A stretch of 64,000 nucleotides of DNA from the NCBI GenBank assembly GCA_022539475.1, contig VCMS01000279.1:1-64000 (forward strand), in the 5' to 3' direction. Origin of the DNA: Gracilaria domingensis. Lineage: Eukaryota > Rhodophyta > Florideophyceae > Gracilariales > Gracilariaceae. A model generated the notes under the pieces. It had not been told where the DNA came from. It did not search any database and saw only the letters and a program-made list of their open reading frames with translations. Shown here one piece after another: positions 55,463 through 64,000 of the stretch; the stretch's first letter is position 1, and the number at the start of each line of letters is the position of its first letter. The translations under genes were made by a program, and so were the position numbers.

Positions 55463-56470
55463 TTAATCACCTTCGTCGAATGGTTCATTGACGTTTCCAG
55501 CGAAGCTCTCCTTCACCAAGACAACGTCATCATCATCCACTTCATCCACATCCACAACTTCCATCCTAGCTCCACTGCGACTCCCAGCCATTGCAATCGC
55601 TTCAGCAGTGCTATTCCTAGACGACCCAGACTGCACATTCATCGCTGGTTGCTTTCGTAATGCAGAGACCGCACTCTCTGGAGTTGTGATCAATTGTGCA
55701 GTTCCTACCTTTGTACCATCCTGGTCTTGTTTAGATGGAGTTTTAGGCACAGGCCCAGGCGCTGGGGGCGGTACTTCCTTCCCCTTTTTGTTCTTCTGTT
55801 GTTTGCCTTCTGTTTGGTTTGGGCTACCTGAGGTGGCAACCGCTTCCGACTCGGTGTACGCGGGGGTTTCGGTGTTTCCGCTATACGCACTCGTTTCCCT
55901 CGTGTCGTGGACGCCGCATTGGTATGCCTTGATTTCTCACTGGGCACCTGCGGCGTGGTGTTCTGAAAGGTCTCACCCGAAGCCATGAAGTTCAAGTCCC
56001 AAGCATAGAAACCCATCTTGTTTATGTCCACAACGGTCTTCGGAATGAAGTCTTCATCCGTACACTTAAAGGGATACGGGTACGGTGTACGGAGCTCCTT
56101 AGATACATCAGCTGGCCATATACCGACTATATCCTCTCCCGGTTTCCCTTCGTGTGTGACCATGCAGTTCTCTTCGATAGTCTTTGCCGTCGCCGGCAGA
56201 CTTGATGGCCACCACATCAGCCGTGCCAATTGGGACCTTGTCCCCTCCATTTCCAGCGATAAGAAGCGTCACTTTGTCCCCCGGTGCTGGTTTCGCTTTC
56301 CCCGGGTTAGAGCTCATACGCATCTCCGGATTCTGTGCTTCATCACTACTCTTCTTCCCTCCTTCTTTTGTCTTCTTCGCACTTCGAAGATGCGGCGCCA
56401 TGGGGTTGCGAACTTTCCGCGGCTTTCGGGAGCGCCTCATCTGCCGGTTCCCAAATTCTCTTGGCTCCAT
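55463..56470 (-). pseudogene. Hypothetical protein with a small folded domain, two frameshifts
   Basis: ATG at 56470 (MEPREFGNRQMRRSRKPRK). Basic, disordered N-terminus, then PGDKVTLLIAGNGGDKVPIG, a frame change near 56190, and CMVTHEGKPGEDIVGIWP to KTVVDINKMGFYAWDLNFM. This stretch looks like a compact beta domain of about 100 residues. A disordered tail follows, with a second shift near 55790, ending in an acidic VDVDEVDDDD segment. I do not recognise the domain; an SH3- or BAH-like fold is possible but unproven. Confidence 0.45.
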
Positions 56471-56699
56471 TATATAGCGTGTTTGAATTTAGCTTCGTCA
56501 AACACCTATAAAGGTTGAATGCAGAACAAAGCGGTAATCGTATAATGCACTGATCACGTCAGAAAACGGCGCACCCGCTCGGTTTGAACACGGTACACGC
56601 TTTGCTGTCGGTTGAAGTGTCGCACCCGTTCGTATCGCAGATTTGTAGTGCAGCTCGCGGAAATGCTCGCGTGAATATTCGCGTCACTTTGAAAGAGTG

Positions 56700-57093
56700 G
56701 TACAGGCGGTTAGCCGCACCGTGACAACTGGGAGTCCCTCAGATAAGGAGTTGTGCACCGCCGAAGGCGAGAGTTGCTAAAGCCAAGATACTTCAAGTAG
56801 GAGTCCCCTGGTTGGGGAAATTTACTGGTGCGACGGCGGCGATGCCGTCGCAATAAGTAGGTTCCTCACTAAATTTAGTTAATAATATTAACTAACCATA
56901 CCACTAATTGTGGCAAACGCCCACGCGTAGTGGCCAACCTCCGATTAGCTCCACCGTGTCCCACGTGTCCAAACCATCTCGATAGCAACCACTAGTTACC
57001 ACTAGTCATATACTGGTGTGCACCAGGCAAACCCGTGAACGGGAATTATGACTAAGTCCAGCGAAATTCCTCATAGATGGGCGTTGCACTACA
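56700..57093 (-). repeat. LTR fragment related to element A LTR
   Basis: 56867-57093 matches 7652-7877 (shared CTCCACCGTGTCC, ACTAGTCATATACTGGTGT and AGGCAAACCCGTGAAC), ending GCGTTGCACTACA. Similarity fades upstream of about 56700. A solo or truncated LTR on the same strand as element A, abutting the methyltransferase relic. Confidence 0.8.
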
Positions 57094-57111
57094 TGGAGTT
57101 TTGATAAGAAT

Positions 57112-58437
57112 GTGGATTGCGGGAATTCTTTTATGGAGCGTGTGTTCTGGAATGACTTATTCAAAGAGCAACGTCCCGGATCCAAGCGGACGAAGAAAAC
57201 TACCTTCCGGATTGAGCCTGCTACTGGTTTTCAGCAGTTACTATATCTATCCATAGTGAAGCTCTATGGAGAGGCGACTCCCAGTTGCGGAGCAGGCGAG
57301 GACTGCAACTGGTTCTCGGAGACAGGTGCCGTTTGTTGATGGTTTCGTCATGTCAAACCAAGCGCACATAAGAGGGATGGGTTATGCTGTGCAAATGGTA
57401 TGTCTAGGATGGGATTCCTTTGCTTCCAGTTTTCGATTTCGTGACGCAGAGCAAATGCTGTTACCGTTTCGTGCCATGGAGAAAGCGACGCTTTCTTTCG
57501 GCGAAATTGAGTCCCGTTCTTCCGGATACAGCTCAGCATCGGTGTTCAAAACATTGGGGACCGAAGTGAAGCCAACCACAGAGGTCAACGCTACTGTCCC
57601 TTGGGTTCACACCCTTTTGGATGATATCGATAACAAACTAAGGGATTTTCAAGAGAGTTCCCGTCCGATTTGAACAAGGTTGTCTTAAACGGATTTCTGT
57701 ACGAAATGTCTGCTACTACCAAGTGGGAACTGCTGGAAGGCTTTCGAAGAAAACTTCTGACACGTTTTCTATCTCGTTCTGATGCTTTCTCCTATGAGTA
57801 TTTGGCTACTCTTCGTACCGCTAATGTCCAGCTGAACCTGAGACCTCCCCAAAAGCCATCCCGGGTCACTCTGCCAGGGCGTGAGGAAGGAAGCAACACG
57901 GTCACGGTGAAGATTGAGGATACGGTTACGGCACAGAGAACCATTTCCTCCAGGCTAAGGGCTAGGGCGGTGGGTAAAACATCCAGTAAAACATTCGGTG
58001 CAGGTCCGGGTCCGGTGGATGTCATTATCCAACGACCGGTGGATGTCATTATCACAAACGACACGGATGATGACGATGATGGAGCGCATCTTCTTTCTAA
58101 TGTTCCTGATGGTATTATTCCACCTCACGACTATGACGATATAAAAACGACGAAGGCTTTTGGTCAAAAAGAACATGGCGCAACTGTTCTCTATGCATTG
58201 CGTTGTTTATGAAGAGTTAGTGGAGGCACATGGTACACTGTTCCCTTCCGATAATTCCCTAGAGAGCAATGTTTAACTCGTACTCACGGACCCACCTTAT
58301 GGTATACGTGACAGTGAGCATGATGAGCTTCTCGACGAATATATGGTTAATACTGCAGAAATGATGGCCTCAATGCTTCGCACTGGCGGTCACTCTATAA
58401 TGTTCTGTACTATCGAAGAGTTTGCGGACTGCACCTA
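57112..58437 (+). pseudogene. Decayed second copy of the beta-type DNA methyltransferase
   Basis: Four successive frames align with the gene at 43994: KKTTFRIEPATGFQQLLYLS matches LKTTVFIPPTAVNPFEVVIY; GYAVQMVCLGWDSFASSF matches GFAISEVVWAWSFFAAHL; SGYSSAS matches SGYAPPS. Motif IV is LVLTDPPYGIRD (58286-58321), directly preceded by a TAA, followed by MMASMLRTGGHSIMFCTIEE as in the intact copy. DPPY is the more canonical form. It lacks the N-terminus (LTR at 57093) and motif I plus SET (replaced after 58440 by GC-rich repeats). At the protein level it is well diverged, so this is a different family member, not a recent duplicate. Confidence 0.75.
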
Positions 58438-58444
58438 GACGAGG

Positions 58445-58860
58445 TGGAGATGGACGCAAAGATCGAGGCGGTGGGCATGGCGCTCACCGAGCGCGCGTCG
58501 GTGAGCCGCGTAGAAAACTTCCCCATCGCGCGGCAGACCGCGTGTGGCGGTGCGTGGCGTGCGTGGTGTGTGCGCGCACGAGTGTGTGTGCGGACGCGAG
58601 GTGGCGATGGTCTCGACGGTGGAAGCCGTGATGGTGGCGTTGATCGAGCGCGCGGCGGTGAGCCGAGTTTAAGGCTCACAGATCGCGCGGCTGTGCGGCG
58701 GGTCGTAGGCGGTGCGTGGCGTGCGTGGTGTGTGCGCACGCGAGTGTGTGCGCGCGCGCGCAAGATGGGGATGGTCTTGACGGTGGGAGCCCTGCACGTG
58801 GCCCTGATTGAGCGCGCGGCAATGAGCTGAGTTGAAGGCTCGCAGATCGCGCGGCGTTGG
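58445..58860. repeat. GC-rich tandem repeat, ~162-bp unit, ~2.5 copies
   Basis: TGCGTGGCGTGCGTGGTGTG recurs at 58551 and 58713; GAGCGCGCGGC-type blocks recur at about 58490, 58648 and 58810. Contains GTGTGTGCGCGC runs that favour left-handed DNA. Composition differs sharply from the neighbouring methyltransferase relic. Confidence 0.85.
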
Positions 58861-60500
58861 GGCGGCGAGGGTGCGGACGAGGCAGCAGTGATGAGCACCG
58901 CACGACCTCAACGGGGCTCTCAAGCGAGCGTCCCTTTGGTGGCACGCGGTGCCTATCACTGGGTGCCGGTGCCTCTCACGGGGCGCCGGTGCTCATGTCG
59001 CCGGACATGGCCAAAACTCATTTCGTTTTTCGGGCAAGAGTGGCTGCGCCCCTTTAAATTTACTTATTTTAGGAGGGGATCGCAGGACACAAATGCCCAA
59101 ACACGAAATGGGTTTCGGCTGCCCCTCCCCCCCCCCCCCAGCGCCTGTTAGGGGAGACCTTCACACGCAACAGTCCCTCCGTCCCTTAACCATCTTTGTA
59201 CTCGTGGAGGGGCGGAGGGTCTGCTGCGGGGATTGCTAAGAACCCCGTACAACGTATAAAGCTTTTGTCAAAATGTAACTGCAGAATACGGGTATGTAGC
59301 CGCGTTACTCACATTGAGCAGCTGATAGTTGTTAGAAGAGAGCTTGAGATCTCTAAGGTGTGTGTGCGATATATGGAAACGATGTGTCTAATTCCGCTCC
59401 TACGCATGGGTTTGCTCAAGATCCGACGACCTATTATAGCTCTACATAGCAGCCACTGACCACAACGAAGTGGCCAAGATGTCACACGTTACTCTCACGA
59501 ATCGTCTGTTATCTTTGGTTTTCATTAGACCTTCAGCACATATAGCAGATAAATGCTGCGTTGTCAAGTTTCTTTGGAAACCTTTATGTTTTCTGGTAGA
59601 AATCTAAGTATGTGATTTTATAAAGCAAATACAACAATAATTTACGTAAATTAATTTTATACAGCACCTCAGTGCACTGGCCCAGTAGAAAAGAAACATA
59701 TCTGTATATACTCATATAGCGACGATGAAAATAAAACGCCTTGTCTTCTAAGAAAGAGTTGGGTATCTAAAAGATTGGTTAGTCTCCAACGTATCATGTA
59801 GACAGTACAAACTCTATACTCTTACACAAATCCATAATGCAACACCCTTCAGCTTCACACGTAGCATAGTCCGTCAATCTGCTAGCAGTTGCAGCAATTC
59901 AGCGCCAGTGCAACTTAGAAAATTATTCTAAGGAAGAAAACACCGCTGATTCTGATGAAGAAACCGATAATGACCGCCCAAGTTTCGATTCTTTTCATAT
60001 GAATTTCAGAAAATTTGGACCAAGGCTAGCAAAATTACCGCCGTACAGTGGAATACTAAAGAGGCGGAAGATGTAATTTTACTGCCAAATATATATTTTT
60101 CATGACTTTGACTACACTCAAACACGGTGGAAAGTGGGACTTTTTAGCGCTGTCGTACAATGGATTTTACCTAATGGTTCTGCTACAAAGGGGACCATGA
60201 GGAGGAATTGACCGGTTCGTAATGTGCTACAGATCTACCACGTGGGTGTTGACGGTCTTGTGGACATTCTACTAACTGGTTACTAATTTAGATAGTTTAT
60301 TTAATTACGGAGATATTTTAGGGACGCACGTGGTGCATCAGGCAATAGATCTGACACGTGTGCGAGATCGCGTTGACCCGACAGCCATACTTAGGCGCTG
60401 CCGAGGTCCGCGTCTTCTACGGATTGTAAAGTAAGCACCAACTTGGTAATCTCTTGACTCTCTGGTTGAGAACTGCCCCCACAAAGGTCTTGTACGTACG
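58861..60500. other. Non-coding; short repeats and poly-C
   Basis: A 10- to 13-base C run near 59127-59140 and duplicated GGGTGCCGGTGCCTCTCACGG / GGCGCCGGTGCTC motifs near 58965. AT-rich from 59500 to 60200. No gene. Confidence 0.55.
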
Positions 60501-61477
60501 TGTAGAGCAACGCATACCGCGTGGTAGTCGGGATGATGCAACTCATATAGTCAGGAGTGAGCCTAGGAGGATGCACTCCCAATTTATGAGTGGGACCGAA
60601 TTTTGGAGGTTACTTTTGGATGGCTTTCCCAGATTTTACGTGTAATCAGGGGCGCCATTGCTGGCTTTTACCGCTAGGTGGACGCGTGTATGACACGACC
60701 GTGTGTGCATAATATGAGAGGATAGGTGGTGCACCTGAGGCGCCTGACACTGGATGAGCCATGTGTACGGACCCCAGCGGGTGTGCACCACGTGTAAATA
60801 GTTAGTTTAGACCTACTTAGGTGAGCTCGACCTCACCGTCGCGAGCACCTTTGTAAAGTCAACCCGAGCACTCTCCAAGTGAACTCTTTCTCGAGTAGCG
60901 CTCTTTTGAGTGGACTCTACACGAGTGAGGCTCTCGGGCCAACCGCCTACGTAGGTTATCACTCTCACGAGTATAGCCGCGTCTGGTTACGGTGGTCCTA
61001 CCATCTCGGTACCCTTGAGGAACATCTGTCGTTGATGTCAGGACTTGCGAGTCATACCAAGAAGGCATCAGACTAGATTACGAAGTGATCCAACTCTGTA
61101 TAGAGTTTCGCCGTGGTTACGGAACCCCGTGCATCCCTGTTGGAGGATCTCCCCCCGCTCCGGGCACAGTGCCGAGGAGACTCTACCCGTCGCGTGTGGG
61201 TGTTGGTTGTTTGTTGTTGTTGTGTTTCGCTTTCCCTCTCGGGACTACACCGGTCCTTGGTCGCGACGCATCGTTGCCGATACCACCCGATCTCTGGAGT
61301 TTCTCATCGTTTCCCCACGATCGTTCCTGGCACCTCTGTGGGTATAGCCGGTCGCCACTTCGGTCTTACACCCGAGCTACGGTAATACAGAGGGCTCTGT
61401 CACTGGTCTACCATCTCGCAAGAGAGCGGACCTTCGGACTGTCTGGTGGGTTTTCACTCTTCCGAGTTTGCCCCACA
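60501..61477 (+). repeat. 5' LTR of element D
   Basis: Starts TGTAGAGCAACGC (compare TGTAGAGCAAAAC in B) and ends GAGTTTGCCCCACA, three bases before the PBS. 977 bp. No second copy is in the window, so the 5' boundary is by analogy. Confidence 0.75.
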
Positions 61478-61480
61478 AAG

Positions 61481-61500
61481 TGGTCTCCCGACTTAGAATC
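61481..61500 (+). other. Primer-binding site of element D
   Basis: TGGTCTCCCGACTTAGAATC, three bases after the LTR. Confidence 0.8.
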
Positions 61501-61721
61501 GAGCCTGGTAAAAGTTGTGGATTAGGTTTGATTGTTGACGGATTACCGGTTTCTGACAACGATCAGCATACTCTTTGGAGTTTTGGAGGTTGGCAACGTT
61601 TGAACGTGAATCGTCGACTTGGCGGTTTACCCAGAAGGTTGTTGAGTTTTTATAGTTCTTTGGAGACTCGTGTAGGATTTGAAGTGGACCATCTGGATTG
61701 GGTTGGTTACTGGTTTTCAGT

Positions 61722-63791
61722 ATGCCGCCACCGACTCGTGGATCTCGAACCGGTTCTGCGCGGTCGTCGGCTGCGGTACCACCTACTGCACCGGCACCTC
61801 GGTCTAACCCAGATGTGGCGCCACCTCTTGAGGTCGTACTCGGTCCCCGGAGAGCGCGTTAGTTACGGAAGCACCCAGAGGAAGCCTGGGTTTAGCTCAA
61901 CCTGTCGTTGAGACGCCATCCACGTTTACTTCTAGAGTTGCTAACGTAGCCGAGTTGGCTAGGTTAGAATCCCGCTTGGATATTAATCACGCTGCTCACG
62001 TTGAACTCCTACAGGACGTTACTACGCTGAGGACGCGTGTCAATGATGCTCAAGTGAGGGATGTCTCAGGTAACTTACGTCTTCTGAGAAAGTACGTGAA
62101 TTACATTATGGAAAATCTGGGTACCCCAGACACCTTTATTCAGGAGTACCGAGAATTTGTCGATGAAATGCGTACCGGTATCGGTCGAATTCGTTCGCGT
62201 TTGGATACGCTTGAGGAAACAATCCGCATGGATGAAGCCGTGGACGCACCGCCTCCTCCCGAGATCGGATCCGCAGATGAAGGCCACCGCTCGGTAAAAC
62301 ATAGTTGTCGACACCCAAAACGAGTTCACTACGATTCGGATTCGTCGAGCTCTAGCTCCAGTAATGTGACTGAAGACAGTTCGTCAAGCTCACCCGATAG
62401 CGATGACAACCCTCACCGGTTTCGTTCGAAAAGATCGAAGGAGACGCAGTCCACTCAAGCAGTGATGCGCTCACGCGTGAAAGGACTGCGCCACTTGGGA
62501 CTCAAGGAGTTAAAGCCAACGGGCCCATTTTACACGAATCTGTTGTCATACCATTATTATCGGTTGGAGGATGTCACTTCGAATCGCTTCTCGCGAGGAA
62601 CCCGTAAGGTCAAGGATTACATTCGCAGGATGAATTACACACTCGAAACGAGGAAGTTCTCGGGAAAGAATCCTATCCTTATTCTGGATTTTCTTGCTAG
62701 GTTAGTGCAGGAGGCCAATATACTCGGTATGAGTGAAGCACAGGCATAAGTAGCACTGCCGTATTTCCTGTCAGGATCTGCGGAAGATCAGTACAATTCT
62801 GTTCGAGGGACCTCGAGAGCCTCTGAGGGAGTAGTCACGTGTTGGCCCGAAGCCGTGAATTACCTTCTCAGGTCATACGCGACTTCCAACGCGATTCACA
62901 GTGCAACCTTTGCTGTACGCGAAACTAGACAGAAGAGTGGAGAAACCGAAACGGTTTATTCAACGCGTTTGAACAAAGCGTTTCACAGATGTGGTAATGT
63001 GTATTCCGCACAGGAGCGGTGTACCATGTTCGTTGATGGTTTGGACCGCGCCATTCGATCGTTGGTCGCTCGCCAGCGCGAGAAACAACGCCGAATGACG
63101 TACCTAGATTTGGTTAATTACGCCCAGGCGGGAGGAGAGACGTAACGAGCACGACACCCGAGGCAGCGCCATTCTAGAGCACTACTCGCGGAGATTTCGT
63201 CACCGCCCGTGCCGGTATTGAAGAGGGGAACCGGTGCTGGCGACGCTGATAACGTCCACTTCATTGGAAGTAATCCCGATTCTTATGGGTCTACGGACCT
63301 GCCGTCAACTTCGATTCCGAGTACGCAAGAAGATCCTGCATTGTACGCGTAAGGCGCCCGGATGCCTGCAGCACCGCTGCCGTACGCTAACAATTCGTCG
63401 CGTCTGAACCGTCCTAGTTGGAAAGACATAACGCCACAACGTCGGGTGGACACTCGTCCCTGCGACAAACCGGACTCGGTAATATGTTAGCAGTGCTACC
63501 TTTCAGGTCACCTATCGACGCAGTGCGTACTTCCGTCGTCGCACAGGCCGAAAATTATTGCGTATTACGAAGCCCTTAGATCCGAGGAGAAGGAATCTGT
63601 TCCGCAAAAGGAATACGATCGGACCAGAGCAGAGCTGAGATTACCGGTTCCCGTGTACGCCCAACCCGCTGTTTCGGCCCAGATACCTTTGAACCAGGTC
63701 CAAGGTAAAGTATCCGCCCATAGGGTTCAGTTAGACCCCCCAGAATCAAGTTCATACACCGAACGCGGTGAACTCCGTTCCGAAAAACTGA
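61722..63791 (+). pseudogene. gag: gag of element D, several stops
   Basis: Starts MPPPTRGSRTGSARSS; one-base shift near 61855 into ALVTEAPRGSLGLAQPVV. Coiled coil (VAELARLESRLDINHAA), serine-rich segment, capsid block (LSYHYYRLEDVTSNRF, GKNPILILDFLARL, QYNSVRGTSRASEG). In-frame stops: TAA near 62747, TAA near 63142, TAA near 63350. The zinc knuckle C-x2-C-x4-H-x4-C near 63484-63530 is kept except that its second position is a TAG. Ends VPKN with TGA at 63789-63791. Confidence 0.87.
63782..63788 (+). promoter_or_regulatory. Probable -1 frameshift site, gag-pol of element D
   Basis: G AAA AAC followed by TGA; the -1 frame reads LILGVYPTGKAPSQ. A TTTACCC / GGGAAA stem lies about 12 nt downstream. 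Confidence 0.6.
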
Positions 63792-64000
63792 TTTTGGGAG
63801 TTTACCCGACGGGAAAGGCGCCTTCCCAGCCGAAGTTGAAGGCACCTGAGACGTCACAGCTTCGCTCCCCAGCTGTTAGGATCCTTTCAAGGATAGCGGC
63901 TAAAACTGACTTGAACTCAGAACACCTTTTGGTTCTACGTCGTCCGTGGATACGGTCCCGTAATCTCCGTGTTACGGAAAGAGTTCTTGTTATTGCCAAG
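63789..64000 (+). CDS. pol: Start of pol of element D, partial
   Basis: Entered by the -1 frame: LGVYPTGKAPSQPKLKAPET, then VRILSRIAAK and LLVLRRPWIRSRNLRVTERV, the segment that precedes the protease active site in element B. No stop before the window end. Confidence 0.8.

Larger units (their letters stand above)
60501..64000 (+). mobile_element. Ty3/gypsy element D, 5' part
   Basis: LTR, PBS, gag and the start of pol on the plus strand; runs off the window end. Same family as A, B and C. Confidence 0.92.

Noticed and set aside
58410-58898. Arg/Ala/His-rich frames across the GC-rich repeat
   Set aside because: They are by-products of GC-rich tandem repeats; open in several frames at once.

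Overview
This is a eukaryotic, transposon-rich, gene-poor stretch. The evidence is chromodomain-type Ty3/gypsy LTR retrotransposons, CACTA/Plavaka-class and Harbinger-like DNA transposases, a SET-domain gene, a PKKKRKV-type nuclear localisation signal and probable GT-AG introns of about 80 bp. The lineage cannot be fixed from sequence alone. Intron-poor genes in a sea of LTR elements would fit a florideophyte red alga, but that is a guess. I see no tRNA, rRNA or CRISPR.

Layout: (1) 1-7877, a minus-strand Ty3/gypsy element A (gag-pol plus 5' LTR; its 3' end is outside the window). (2) 7878-8572, a Harbinger-like transposase relic. (3) 8573-24110, Ty3 element C, whose gag is split by the 12.5-kb Ty3 element B (10362-22848, two 970-bp LTRs). 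Element B carries a 418-bp MITE in its integrase, a broken chromodomain, a long hairpin and a long antisense coding region. (4) 24.1-31.3 kb, a minus-strand cluster of decayed genes (coiled-coil proteins, a 2OG-Fe(II) oxygenase-like protein) plus a plus-strand membrane protein. (5) 31.5-34.3 kb, mostly non-coding. (6) 34.4-43 kb, a CACTA/tnp2-type transposase with flanking basic, low-complexity proteins. (7) 43.1-54.6 kb, the most unusual part: a long inverted repeat containing transposon termini, then a plus-strand cassette (permuted DNA amino-methyltransferase, SET-domain protein, large coiled-coil protein) lying tail-to-tail, with a 4-bp overlap, against a minus-strand Plavaka-type transposase; then hairpins and a tandem duplication. 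(8) 55-58.9 kb, an unknown gene, an LTR fragment and a second, decayed copy of the same methyltransferase family. (9) 60501-64000, Ty3 element D (LTR, PBS, gag, start of pol), running off the window.

Working model: the four Ty3 elements are one family. They share LTR ends, a primer-binding site and an apparent -1 frameshift signal at the gag stop. The 43.6-53 kb block looks like a DNA transposon, or a transposon-linked cassette, carrying both a DNA base methyltransferase and a histone-methyltransferase-like SET domain in the same reading frame. A second methyltransferase relic 12 kb away shows that the family has moved or duplicated. Most coding regions carry single stops or frameshifts, so most copies are probably dead or dying, although some breaks fall at homopolymers and could be sequence errors.
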